Part shown: piece after piece, positions 43,270-51,880 of the stretch
Position numbering within the stretch: the first letter of the stretch is position 1
Layout of the letters: every line of letters begins with the position of its first letter
Source: Arthrobacter sp. FW306-07-I
GTDB lineage: Bacteria > Actinomycetota > Actinomycetes > Actinomycetales > Micrococcaceae
Assembly (NCBI RefSeq): GCF_021800405.1
Contig: NZ_CP084550.1
Span: 3,472,001 to 3,536,000, forward strand
Length of the DNA: 64,000 nucleotides
Direction: 5' to 3'
Made by a program: the position numbers and the translations under genes
The notes under the pieces: generated by a model
Seen by the model: only the letters and a program-made list of their open reading frames with translations
Told to the model about the DNA's origin: nothing
The model's database searches: none

Positions 43270-43923
43270 ATGCCCAGCGCCAGCAGAACTGCCAGCACCG
43301 AAACCTCCAGCACCAACGGCACCGCCGCGAATGGCACGGCCAAGCGGGGCCGCCCCGGCTACGACCAGCAGTCGGTGCTCCGCATCGCCGTGGATGTTTT
43401 CAACCGGCACGGCTACGACGCCACCTCCATGGGCATCCTGGCGGAGAACCTGGGCATCTCCAAGTCCGCCATCTACCACCACGTGCCGTCCAAGGGCGAC
43501 CTCCTCAAGCTCGCGCTCGACCACGCCCTGGGCGGGCTCGAAGCCATCCTGGAGCAACCCGAGGCCACCTCCGGTGCGGCGGATGCCCGGCTGGAGTTTG
43601 TGCTGCGCCAGACCGTGGCCGTCCTGGTGGACCGCCTGCCCTTCGTCACCCTGCTGCTGCGCCTGCGCGGCAACACCGAAATCGAACGGGACGCCCTGGA
43701 ACGCCGCCGCGCTTTCGACCACAAGGTCGCGGGCCTGATCTCGGCGGCCCGCGACGAGGGGTCCCTCCGCGCGGACATCGACCCACGCACCGTTTCGCGG
43801 CTGCTGTTCGGCATGATCAACTCCATTGTGGAGTGGTACAAACCGGGCGGCGCACTATCGCCGGAACGGCTGGCGGACGACGTCATCACCATGGCGTTCG
43901 ATGGCCTCCACGCGGACACATAG
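43270..43923 (+). CDS. paaR: TetR-family regulator of phenylacetate catabolism
   Basis: 217-residue dimeric repressor. The N-terminal DNA-binding HTH (about 27-75) reads SVLRIAVDVFNRHGYDATSM then ILAENLGISKSAIYHHVPSK; the rest is the ligand/dimerisation domain. A 25-residue low-complexity Ser/Thr/Ala N-tail precedes it. PaaR proteins respond to phenylacetyl-CoA in actinobacteria. Four similar palindromes at phenylacetate promoters and at its own promoter support the role; ligand identity is inference. Confidence 0.85.
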   Translation: MPSASRTASTETSSTNGTAANGTAKRGRPGYDQQSVLRIAVDVFNRHGYDATSMGILAENLGISKSAIYHHVPSKGDLLKLALDHALGGLEAILEQPEATSGAADARLEFVLRQTVAVLVDRLPFVTLLLRLRGNTEIERDALERRRAFDHKVAGLISAARDEGSLRADIDPRTVSRLLFGMINSIVEWYKPGGALSPERLADDVITMAFDGLHADT

Positions 43924-44024
43924 GGAACGCGCAAACTCCCCGGCCCCAGATAATAAGGGTGCTTGGTATTTTCCCCGCTCCCCCGTTACGGTGGTAGAAA
44001 GCCACCATCCGCAGGGAGGTCCTG

Positions 44025-45182
44025 ATGAGCAAGGCCAGCGCTCCAGAGCGTTCACGCCATCTCTACCCCGCGCGCGGCACTGCGCTGGCCGCCGGGGCTC
44101 TCACGGCAGCCCTGGCACTCAGCGGATGCACTGGCACGCCGGGCCCTCCCAATCCCAGCGGCACCTCCCCAAGCCAGGCATCGTCGTCGGCCAATGCCAC
44201 GCCGGCACCCTCCACCCAAGCCGCCTCTGGTTCTGCAGCGCCGGCCACCGGCGCGGGCCCCGACTCCGGAGCTGCCGGGAACCTGCCGCAGCTCGTGGAA
44301 AACCTGTCACCGTCCGTCGTCACCATATTCACGCAGGGCGGCCTGGGCAGTGGCGTGGTGTACTCGGCGGACGGGCTGATCCTCACCAACGAGCACGTGG
44401 TCCGTGGCGCCACCACCGTTCAGGTGGGGTTCGCCGACGGGCAGCGGGTGGAAGGAACGGTCAAGGCAAGCGACGCCGTGACCGACCTCGCCCTGGTGCA
44501 GGCCAAGCGCACCGGCCTGCCCAAGCCCACCTACCAAAGCAACCTGCCCAAGGTGGGCGAGGGCGCGCTGGTCCTGGGATCCCCGCTCGGCTTTGAAAAC
44601 ACCGCCACCGCCGGGATCATCTCGGGGCTGCACCGCTCCATCCCCGGCTCCGCATCCAACAGCCTCTCGCTGGTGGACCTCATCCAGACGGACGCACCCA
44701 TCAGCCCCGGCAACTCCGGCGGCGCCGTGATCAACATGCGCGGCGAGGTGATCGGCATCAGCGAGGCCTACATCCCGCCGTCGTCCGGCGCCGTGTCCCT
44801 TGGCTTCGCCATCCCCGCCGCCACCGCCGTGGACGTGGCCGAGGAACTGCTGAAAAACGGCACGGCCAAGCACGCGTATCTGGGCCTGACCCCGGGCGAG
44901 CTGACCCCGCAGATCGCCGACCAGCTGGGTATCCAGTCCGGATCCGGGGTGGTGGTCCTTGCTGCCGATGCCGACGGGCCCGCCGGACGCGCGGGAATCC
45001 GCCCGGGGGACGTCCTGCAGTCCATGGAGGGCGTGGAGCTCACCACGCCGGAAAAGCTCCTGGCGGAACTGCGCAAGCGCAACCCCGGCGACACCGTAGG
45101 CTTCAAGGTCAAGCGCGCCGACCAGACCTTGGACATCAAGGTGGACCTTACCGACCGCCCAGCCAACACAACCACCCGATAG
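44025..45182 (+). CDS. HtrA/DegP-type serine protease with PDZ domain
   Basis: 385-residue extracytoplasmic protease for envelope protein quality control. The N-terminal signal ends in the lipobox LSGC near residue 26, then a Ser/Pro/Ala linker. The trypsin-like domain (about 85-270) has the catalytic His in TNEHVVRG, Asp in AVTDLALVQ and Ser in PGNSGGAVIN; one PDZ domain follows from about 285 (YLGLTPGELTPQ to DQTLDIKVDL). AGGGAGGT-like ribosome site. It is followed 14 bases later by a small acidic gene. Confidence 0.93.
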   Translation: MSKASAPERSRHLYPARGTALAAGALTAALALSGCTGTPGPPNPSGTSPSQASSSANATPAPSTQAASGSAAPATGAGPDSGAAGNLPQLVENLSPSVVTIFTQGGLGSGVVYSADGLILTNEHVVRGATTVQVGFADGQRVEGTVKASDAVTDLALVQAKRTGLPKPTYQSNLPKVGEGALVLGSPLGFENTATAGIISGLHRSIPGSASNSLSLVDLIQTDAPISPGNSGGAVINMRGEVIGISEAYIPPSSGAVSLGFAIPAATAVDVAEELLKNGTAKHAYLGLTPGELTPQIADQLGIQSGSGVVVLAADADGPAGRAGIRPGDVLQSMEGVELTTPEKLLAELRKRNPGDTVGFKVKRADQTLDIKVDLTDRPANTTTR

Positions 45183-45195
45183 GAAGGAAAAACAC

Positions 45196-45501
45196 ATGAG
45201 CCACCCCAAGGAAGAACCCGACGCAGGCTTCATCATTCCGGATCCGTCAAAGATCCGCGAGGACATCCCCGGCGACGCCGGAGATGAAGCCAACGTGATC
45301 CGCTTCAGCGAGGAGCAGGCACTGATCGAGGAACAGTCGCACGGCGTCCGCCCGGACACCTACAGCGTCCCCTCCGGCGGCCCCACCATGGATGAGGCCC
45401 GCGGCAACATGGACCTCTCCGACCGCAGCGAGGACGGCCGGGGCACCGGCCCCGAGGACGACAGCAGCGACGACGGCCTGCACGGGGGCGCCGAAAGCTA
45501 G
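45196..45501 (+). CDS. Small acidic protein, unknown function
   Basis: 101 residues, strongly acidic (Asp/Glu-rich, ending EDDSSDDGLHGGAES) and probably disordered after residue 40; begins MSHPKEEPDAGFIIPDPS. AGGAAGGA precedes the ATG. It follows the HtrA gene closely, suggesting co-expression with envelope stress, and is followed by a strong hairpin. No family recognised. Confidence 0.75.
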   Translation: MSHPKEEPDAGFIIPDPSKIREDIPGDAGDEANVIRFSEEQALIEEQSHGVRPDTYSVPSGGPTMDEARGNMDLSDRSEDGRGTGPEDDSSDDGLHGGAES

Positions 45502-45520
45502 CCGCCGCAATCCACAGACA

Positions 45521-45562
45521 AGCAGCAGGGGTACCCCGATCCGACCGGGGACCCCTGCTGCT
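45521..45562. terminator. Strong bidirectional hairpin between acidic-protein and VOC genes
   Basis: AGCAGCAGGGGT pairs with ACCCCTGCTGCT, extended inside by CCCC/GGGG, for about 16 base pairs. A GTTCT tail follows on the plus strand. It separates convergent genes and can terminate both. Confidence 0.85.
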
Positions 45563-45581
45563 GTTCTACTGTCTGCCGGGC

Positions 45582-45989
45582 CTAGACCTGGTACTCCAGC
45601 TTGTCGCCCAGGTTTTGGTGGATGCACAGGATGTTGTGCTCGGTGTCCATGAACCACGCGCACTTTTCCGATCCCGAAGTGCAGATGTGGTTTTCCGTCT
45701 TCAGGGTGGGCAGGTCGTAGTCCTGGAACCTGATGCCCCGGGCTTCCATGTCCCGGACAGCCTCCTCAATGTCGGGGACCTCGAAGCTCAGCGCCGTGTG
45801 TTCGGAGTGCTTGCCGTCGGACACCGACATCAACTCCAGCAACGGGCCGCCGTCGATACCCAGCAGTTCATTCCCATCGTCAGTGGTTCCGCGGTGCGGG
45901 AGGCCGAGCTTCTCCGTATAGAAGCTCCGGGCGCGGGCTGCGTCATCCACCGGCAGGATGGTTGTGGCTGAACTCATTGTCAGATGCAT
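45582..45989 (-). CDS. VOC superfamily protein (lyase/dioxygenase-like)
   Basis: 135-residue vicinal-oxygen-chelate protein. The opening MHLTMSSATTILPVDDAARA is followed by FYTEKLGLPHRG; the second module ends WFMDTEHNILCIHQN, with the metal-ligand positions. AAGGAGG eight bases before the ATG fixes this start over a GTG nine bases upstream. Substrate unknown. It lies just past the paaZ gene's 55-nt palindrome on the same strand. Confidence 0.85.
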   Translation of the reverse strand: MHLTMSSATTILPVDDAARARSFYTEKLGLPHRGTTDDGNELLGIDGGPLLELMSVSDGKHSEHTALSFEVPDIEEAVRDMEARGIRFQDYDLPTLKTENHICTSGSEKCAWFMDTEHNILCIHQNLGDKLEYQV

Positions 45990-46059
45990 GGGGGCCACCT
46001 CCTTGTGGGCAGAATCTTACGCCGGGCAGCCCCAAAAGACCCTCCCCCGGCACCCCGAT

Positions 46060-46114
46060 GCTCTATCACTTTGGGCCCCTAAAACCGGGGTTTAGGGACC
46101 AAAAGTGATAGAGC
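46060..46114. repeat. 55-nt palindromic element, GCTCTATCA family, copy 2
   Basis: Runs from GCTCTATCACTTT to AAAGTGATAGAGC, 13 perfect terminal pairs and only three mismatches over 27 pairs. It begins 11 bases after the paaZ stop codon on the minus strand and precedes a VOC gene. Same length and end sequence as the copy at 27037. Confidence 0.9.
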
Positions 46115-46124
46115 AAGGGGAGGG

Positions 46125-48236
46125 TTACTTCTCGACGAGGGTGAGGACGTCGTAGGTGGCCACGATTTCGTCGTTCTGGTTGGTGAGGACGGCGTCCCAT
46201 GCCACCTCGCCGTATTCGTCGGTTTCACGCGGCGTGATCTTCTTGGCGGTGAGGGTCACCCGGATGGAGTCGCCTGCGGCAACGGGGGTGATGAAGCGCA
46301 GGTTTTCCAGGCCGTAGTTGGCCAGCACCGGACCCGGCGCGGGCTCCACGAACAGCCCGGCGCCCCAGCTGAGCAGCAGGTAACCGTGCGCGACGATGCC
46401 GGGGAAGAACGGGTTGGCTTCCGCCGCTTCCTGGTTGGTGTGGGCGTAGAAGGTGTCGCCGGTGGAGTTGGCGAACGCACTGATGTCCTCGAGAGTGACC
46501 TGCCGCAGGTCGGAGCGGACGGCGTCGCCGATCCTGAGGGTGGACAGATGCTTCCGGAACGGGTGGGTCCCCTCGGTCTCGAGGGTGAAGTTCCGGGCCG
46601 CGCCGGTGTGCCAGACGCCGGTGACGGCGGTGAGCATGTTGGGTGACCCCTGGATGGCGGTCCGCTGCATATGGTGGAGCACCGACCGGATGCCGCCCAG
46701 TTCCTCGCCGCCGCCGGCGCGTCCCGGACCGCCATGGACCAGGTGCGGCACCGGCGAGCCGTGACCGGTGGAGGTGCGGGCGTCTTCACGGTTCAGCATG
46801 AGGACGCGGCCGTGGTGGGCGGCGATGCCGGTGACCAGCTGGCGCGCCACCTCGGGATCGTTGGTGCAGACCGACGCCACCAGGGATCCTCCGCCGCGTG
46901 CCGCGAGGCGGACGGCGTCGGCCAGGTCCTTGTAGCCGATCACGGACGATACCGGACCAAAGGCCTCCAGCGAATGGATGGCTTCCGCTTCCGGATTGTC
47001 CCAGTTCAGGACCACGGGGGCCATGAAAGCGCCGCCGTCCACTACCCCGGTGGTTCCGTCGGCGGAGGTGACCGACGGCGAATCGAGGGTTCCGTACGCA
47101 AGCTCACCGCCGGCGTCGAGCATTGACTGCACGGCGGCGCGGACGTCCTCAAGCTGTTCCACCGAGGCCAGCGCCCCCATGGTGACGCCCTCGCCGCGCG
47201 GGTCGCCCAGGACCACGCGCTCGGTGATGCGCTTGCCGATGGCGGCGGATACGGCGGGGACCAGCTCCTGCGGCACGATGGCGCGCCGGATGGCGGTGCA
47301 CTTCTGGCCGGCCTTGACGGTCATTTCGGTGACCACGGACTTGACGAAGGCGTCAAATTCCGGGGTGCCCTCGACGGCGTCGGGCCCCAGGATCGCGGCG
47401 TTCAGGGAGTCGGTCTCCGAGGTGAAACGGACACCGCCCTCCACCACGTTCGGGTGCGCCTTGAGCGACTTCGCGGTGGAGGCGGAGCCGGTGAAGGCCA
47501 CCAGGTCGCGGTAGTCCAGCACGTCCAGCAGGCCGCGGACCGAGCCGGAGACCAGCTGCAGCGAGCCCTTGGGCAGGATGTTGGATTCCACGATGGCCTT
47601 GACCACCGCAGCGGCAACGTAGCCGGTGGGGGTGGCGGGCTTGACGATGGTGGGGACGCCGGCGATGAACGCGGGCGCGAACTTCTCCAGCATGCCCCAA
47701 ACGGGGAAGTTGAAGGCGTTGATCTGCACCGCGACACCGGGAATCCGGGTGTAGATGTGCTCACCGGCGAAGGAGCCGTCCTTGGAGAGCACCTCCATGG
47801 GCCCGTCCACCACCACCTGGGAGTTGGGCAGCTCGCGCCGGCCCTTGGAGCCGAAGGTGAAGAGGACGCCGATGCCGCCGTCGATGTCCACCATGGAATC
47901 GATCTTGGTGGCGCCCGTCTGGAAGGAGAAGTTGTAAAAGTGCTCGCGGCGGGCATTCAAGTACTGGGCCAGTTCCTTGAGCTTGAGCGCCCGCTGGTGG
48001 AAGGTCAGCTTGCCCAGTTCATCCTGGCCGGTGGTGCGTCCGTACTCCACCACCCCTGCGAGGTCCAGGCCCTCCGTGCTGACCTTGGCCAGGATCTCCC
48101 CTGTGCTCGCATCCCGGACGGGGACGGCGGAAGCCGCCGAGCCGGCGTCGGGCGTCCACCAGGCGTCCATGACGAAGCTGGGCACTGTCTCCACGGTGTC
48201 GACCGTGGCCTGGGGAGCTGTGGCTGTGGTGGTCAT
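46125..48236 (-). CDS. paaZ: Bifunctional oxepin-CoA hydrolase / semialdehyde dehydrogenase PaaZ
   Basis: 703-residue fusion that opens the oxepin-CoA ring and oxidises the resulting aldehyde. The N-terminal aldehyde dehydrogenase (about 30-520) has the nucleophile region GQKCTAIRRAIVP (Cys near residue 311); the C-terminal MaoC-like hotdog hydratase (about 545-690) has STGDTFYAHTN and GIVAHGYLLLSWGAG. I start at the ATG at 48236, just after a divergent operator; the open frame extends upstream but reads through promoter DNA. GGAAGG about 9 nt upstream. Confidence 0.93.
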   Translation of the reverse strand: MTTTATAPQATVDTVETVPSFVMDAWWTPDAGSAASAVPVRDASTGEILAKVSTEGLDLAGVVEYGRTTGQDELGKLTFHQRALKLKELAQYLNARREHFYNFSFQTGATKIDSMVDIDGGIGVLFTFGSKGRRELPNSQVVVDGPMEVLSKDGSFAGEHIYTRIPGVAVQINAFNFPVWGMLEKFAPAFIAGVPTIVKPATPTGYVAAAVVKAIVESNILPKGSLQLVSGSVRGLLDVLDYRDLVAFTGSASTAKSLKAHPNVVEGGVRFTSETDSLNAAILGPDAVEGTPEFDAFVKSVVTEMTVKAGQKCTAIRRAIVPQELVPAVSAAIGKRITERVVLGDPRGEGVTMGALASVEQLEDVRAAVQSMLDAGGELAYGTLDSPSVTSADGTTGVVDGGAFMAPVVLNWDNPEAEAIHSLEAFGPVSSVIGYKDLADAVRLAARGGGSLVASVCTNDPEVARQLVTGIAAHHGRVLMLNREDARTSTGHGSPVPHLVHGGPGRAGGGEELGGIRSVLHHMQRTAIQGSPNMLTAVTGVWHTGAARNFTLETEGTHPFRKHLSTLRIGDAVRSDLRQVTLEDISAFANSTGDTFYAHTNQEAAEANPFFPGIVAHGYLLLSWGAGLFVEPAPGPVLANYGLENLRFITPVAAGDSIRVTLTAKKITPRETDEYGEVAWDAVLTNQNDEIVATYDVLTLVEK

Positions 48237-48280
48237 CGTTGACGGTCCTTCCAACAAGGGGGCAGGCAAACAGGACAGCA

Positions 48281-48302
48281 TTACTGACCGTCCGTTCGGT
48301 AA
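48281..48302. promoter_or_regulatory. PaaR-type operator in the paaZ / thioesterase divergent promoter
   Basis: TTACTGACC (left) and GTTCGGTAA (right) are near-mirror halves of a 22-bp site between divergent start codons 142 bases apart, so one dimer could control both genes. Confidence 0.8.
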
Positions 48303-48378
48303 TATATTCACCATACATGAAGTGCCGTGCTGCAGACTAGAAGGCCAGGACCGAATTGGCCGCCTCAAAGGAGAACTT

Positions 48379-48822
48379 ATGAATGCCACGTCCCCTGCGG
48401 ATACTGCCGGCAACCAGCCGTCCGGGCACGAACTATGGAAGATCACCCTCGGTGAACTGGACGAGAAGATGGGCGTGAAGATCCTGGAGGAGTCCGTGGA
48501 GCGCGTGGTCGCAACCATGCCTGTGGAGGGGAACAGGCAGTCGTTCGGGCTCCTGCACGGCGGCGCTTCCCTGGCCGTGGGCGAGGCCGTGGGGTCCTGG
48601 GCCGCGGTGATCCATGCCAGCACCATGGGCAAGACCGCGGTGGGCGTGGACGTTTCCGCAACCCACCACCGCTCCGCGCGTGAGGGCCAGGTGACCATCA
48701 CCGCGACCCCCATCCACTTGGGCGGCACACTCACCACGCACGAGGTGCTGATCACCAACGAGGCAGGCCAGCGGCTGTGCACCCTGCGCATCACCAACTT
48801 ACTGATGAAGCGCAAAAACTGA
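48379..48822 (+). CDS. Hotdog-fold thioesterase (PaaI/MenI-like), second copy
   Basis: 147-residue acyl-CoA thioesterase; catalytic Glu region FGLLHGGASLAVGEAVGSWA and the strand AVGVDVSATHHRSAR. It differs from the paaI product elsewhere, so the two probably act on different CoA esters. AAGGAGAACTT precedes the ATG. It is transcribed divergently from paaZ under the same predicted PaaR operator, which ties it to phenylacetate metabolism. Confidence 0.88.
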   Translation: MNATSPADTAGNQPSGHELWKITLGELDEKMGVKILEESVERVVATMPVEGNRQSFGLLHGGASLAVGEAVGSWAAVIHASTMGKTAVGVDVSATHHRSAREGQVTITATPIHLGGTLTTHEVLITNEAGQRLCTLRITNLLMKRKN

Positions 48823-48923
48823 CGAAAAAATTACCGGCACTGCATCCAAAGCCGCCGCTGCGCAGGTATTAAGCGCGTAAGTACAAACAGCCCGGCTACC
48901 GGGCATCCTGCAAGGAGTTTGAC

Positions 48924-49634
48924 ATGCGCAAAATGATCTACGCCGCCGGAGCCATCTCACTCGCCGCTTCGCTGGCCCTCGCCGCTCCCGCCCAGGCCGG
49001 CGGATGGCACCAACATGACGATGACCCTGCCCTGCTCTCCGTCCTGCATGGCGTTCCCGGCTTGACCGTGGACGTATGGGTGAACGGCAACCGCACCCTG
49101 GACGATTTCACCCCCGGCACCCTTGCCGGGCCCCTGGAACTGGCCGCCGGCGACTACCAAATCGCCATCACCGCCGCCGACGCCACCAGCGCCGACAACC
49201 CGGTGATCGGCCCGGTCAACGTGGAACTGGACGAGGGCGGCAACTACACGGCCGTCGCCCACCTCAGTGCCGACGGAACCCCCACAGCGTCGCTTTTCAC
49301 GAACGACACCAAAGCCCCCCGCAACGACCAGAAGGGCAAGCTCACGGTCAGGCACGTGGCCGCAGCCCCCGCCGTCGACGTACTGGCCGGCGGAGCTCCG
49401 GTGATTGAAGGACTCAGCAACCCGGACGAAGCGAAACTGAAGCTAAAGGCCGGCACCATTTCGGCCAGCGTGGCCGCGGCAGGAACCACCGATCCCGTGA
49501 TCGGCCCGGCGGACATCACGGTTGAGGGCGGAAAGAACACCATCGTCTACGCCTGGGGAAGCCTCGCAGACGGCACCCTGGACGTAGCCGTCCAGGTGGT
49601 TGACGGCAAGGACCGCGGGCACGGCCGGCACTGA
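48924..49634 (+). CDS. Exported DUF4397 protein
   Basis: 236-residue secreted protein with a Sec signal ending LALAAPAQA and two DUF4397 beta modules (LSVLHGVPGLTVDVWVNGN and LTVRHVAAAPAVDVLAGG). The repeat family is thought to be extracellular and ligand-binding, but no function is established. A good AAGGAG precedes the ATG. A strong hairpin follows and separates it from a convergent protease gene. Confidence 0.88.
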   Translation: MRKMIYAAGAISLAASLALAAPAQAGGWHQHDDDPALLSVLHGVPGLTVDVWVNGNRTLDDFTPGTLAGPLELAAGDYQIAITAADATSADNPVIGPVNVELDEGGNYTAVAHLSADGTPTASLFTNDTKAPRNDQKGKLTVRHVAAAPAVDVLAGGAPVIEGLSNPDEAKLKLKAGTISASVAAAGTTDPVIGPADITVEGGKNTIVYAWGSLADGTLDVAVQVVDGKDRGHGRH

Positions 49635-49685
49635 CCTGACGGACCGCAGCTAACGGACCGCACCGAATGGCAAGGGGCGGATGGC

Positions 49686-49715
49686 AAGGGGCGGGGCCCT
49701 CGGACCCCGCCCCTT
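49686..49715. terminator. Terminator between DUF4397 and S1 protease genes
   Basis: AAGGGGCGGGG pairs with CCCCGCCCCTT (11 bp, 8-base loop). It lies 52 bases after the DUF4397 stop and 6 bases before the end of the convergent gene. The 14-base unit ATGGCAAGGGGCGG occurs twice in tandem just before it. Confidence 0.85.
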
Positions 49716-49720
49716 ATCAA

Positions 49721-51880
49721 CTAGTTGGTGGAGCGCCCCTTCCGGCGGCGGACCAACAGCATCAGCAGGATTCCGACGGCGAGCGCAGCCACAGCAGCGA
49801 CCGCTGCGGCAACCAGCCCGTCGGCTCCGGTGTAGGCCAGGTTTCCCGGGTCGGCGGGACTGTTCCGGTTTCCGCCGGTGTTGACCAGGTCTGCGGGCGC
49901 ACTTGGTGCGGGGGTACTTGTCGGCGGAAGCACGACGGCGGGGGTTTCCGCCGGCGCGGCAGGTGACGGGCTTGCGGGGGCCGGGCTGGTCGGGGCAGGG
50001 TTGCTTGGAGCGGGACCTGACGGCGCCGGAGGGGCAGGCTGTTCCGCTGCTGCAGCAAACTCAAAGCTGTTCGTGCCCGATTTGCTGAACCCGTTTACCG
50101 TCTCGGCCGTGAACCGGAGCGTACCCGTGCCCTGCGGAGCCGTGAAGCTCCAGTTGCCGGCCTCCACGGGCACCTCGAACGGGTCTTTGCCCTGGATGGT
50201 GATCTGAACCTTTGAACCTTCAGCAACGGCGGACGCCGGAGCAGCAGGAACCTGCCCGCGGATCGTCTGTCCCGGCTGGTACGTTCCGCCGAGCGCCGGC
50301 GCGGTGACGGCCGGCTTGTTGAGGAAGAGTTCCAGTTGGTAACCCGGCAGCACCGCCAGGCTGTCCCGCAGTGTGGCGCCCACGGCAAAGTTCTGGATGA
50401 CATGCCCGTTCGCGTCCGGGGTGTCCCCGGCTGAGTGGGTGCCCACGGCGTAATTGCCACTCACGTAAGGGCCGCCGGAGTCACCACCGCTGGACTGCAC
50501 GCCATAGGACAGGAAGCCGTTGAAGGCTCGAAGGTCAGTAGCGTCGGTCCCGTAGGCCGGCCCGGGCACGATGAAGATTCCCACCGCGTCCACAGTTCCG
50601 CAGGACCAAAACGAGCTCCGCCCCGACCGGCAGACGGGCATTCCCACCACCGGATCCTTGACCCCAATGATCTTCACATCCGGTCCAGGCTGGGAGGGAT
50701 TCCCCCATGTGCTGGCAGCGGGCATCGGATCGATGTCCTGCCGCAGCGACTGGATGACTGATACGTCGGTACCCACGTTGCCGGGATCCGTGACTGCCGT
50801 GTAATCCGGGCCGATGGGGGTGTTGGGGTCAACCACCCGCGAGTTGCCGGGCCCGCCGAACTGGCTGAAGCCGAATTTTCCCAGGAGACCGGCCGGAGTG
50901 CCCTGGAGTTCCAGGGTGGCCGTTTTCGCGGCGCCGTCCGAGGCACAGTGGCCAGCCGTAAGGACAGCGGGAAGACCCGCCGGATCGAAGACGGAAAAGC
51001 CGGTGGAGCAGACGTATCCGATGTCCGTCTGGTAGCCCACGCCGCCGGGCACGTCAGCCTCGGGCTTGATCGGCGCGCCGCCGTCGAGCTCCACGTTGGC
51101 GTAACGGGAGACGAACTGCTCGGGCGATACTTTTCCCTTTGCCGGGCCTGCAGTCTCGGCACCGGCTCCTGAAGAAGCCGTCAGCGACTCCGGCGCATTG
51201 ATTCCGCCGGTCCTGATGACGAACTTTCCGCCCACCGCCATTACTGCCTGCAGCCCCTGCGGGCCGACGTCGCGAACATACGCCTGGAACAGCTGCTCAG
51301 TGCTTACTGCCAGCTTTGAGCGGGTACCGTCGGTGGCCGCCCGGGCGGCCGGCGATGCTGAAGGAGACGGGGTGGCGGACGACGGCGGCACAGCCGTGGG
51401 CGCCACGGCCGACGGGTGGGGCGCCGGGGCTTCAAGGGTCAAGCCGTTAACTGTGCCGGCAAGCCCAGCAACGGCAGCCTGCAGTTCAGGACCGGAGCCG
51501 GTCACGACGATGGATGGGCCCTCGAGGCGGACGCCCACGTAACCGGGAACCTGGCGCAGCTGGACCGCAGCTGCTGCCGCCCGGGCGCCAAGTTCACCTG
51601 CGGCTTCGAACTGTTGGGGAGTCAGCTTGAGGTCGCGCTGCACTGCTTCGGCGAGAGCCGCTTCGGAAAGTCCTGTGGAGGTGCTTGTGCCGGACGGGCC
51701 GGCTGTGGGCAACGGGCCGGCAGAAGGGGCCGGCGCGGCAGTGCTGCTCCCGGTCGGCGCTGCCTGCCCGGAGTCCGATCCGCTGGTGGCAAAGGCGGGA
51801 CCGGCTACCGACGCCGAGGAGGCCAGCATTCCGGTCACAGCGCCAAGGGCAAGCACGCGCCGCAGCATGTCGGCGTTCAT
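49721..51880 (-). CDS. Secreted S1-family serine protease with LAYTG sorting signal
   Basis: 719 residues. A signal peptide is followed by a Ser/Ala/Thr linker, an alpha-lytic-type prodomain (about 75-235), a chymotrypsin-fold catalytic domain (about 255-490), a beta domain and a Pro/Ala linker. Catalytic His is in LTAGHCASDG and Ser in SGGDSGGPYVSG. The C-terminus reads LAYTGADG, a hydrophobic helix and RRRKGRSTN, an LAxTG-type wall-sorting signal used by class E sortases. Its ATG overlaps the TGA of the upstream phosphatase gene. Confidence 0.9.
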   Translation of the reverse strand: MNADMLRRVLALGAVTGMLASSASVAGPAFATSGSDSGQAAPTGSSTAAPAPSAGPLPTAGPSGTSTSTGLSEAALAEAVQRDLKLTPQQFEAAGELGARAAAAAVQLRQVPGYVGVRLEGPSIVVTGSGPELQAAVAGLAGTVNGLTLEAPAPHPSAVAPTAVPPSSATPSPSASPAARAATDGTRSKLAVSTEQLFQAYVRDVGPQGLQAVMAVGGKFVIRTGGINAPESLTASSGAGAETAGPAKGKVSPEQFVSRYANVELDGGAPIKPEADVPGGVGYQTDIGYVCSTGFSVFDPAGLPAVLTAGHCASDGAAKTATLELQGTPAGLLGKFGFSQFGGPGNSRVVDPNTPIGPDYTAVTDPGNVGTDVSVIQSLRQDIDPMPAASTWGNPSQPGPDVKIIGVKDPVVGMPVCRSGRSSFWSCGTVDAVGIFIVPGPAYGTDATDLRAFNGFLSYGVQSSGGDSGGPYVSGNYAVGTHSAGDTPDANGHVIQNFAVGATLRDSLAVLPGYQLELFLNKPAVTAPALGGTYQPGQTIRGQVPAAPASAVAEGSKVQITIQGKDPFEVPVEAGNWSFTAPQGTGTLRFTAETVNGFSKSGTNSFEFAAAAEQPAPPAPSGPAPSNPAPTSPAPASPSPAAPAETPAVVLPPTSTPAPSAPADLVNTGGNRNSPADPGNLAYTGADGLVAAAVAAVAALAVGILLMLLVRRRKGRSTN

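Noticed and set aside
49667..49694. Tandem 14-base repeat ATGGCAAGGGGCGG
   Set aside because: Only two units, next to a terminator; more likely a local duplication than a functional array.
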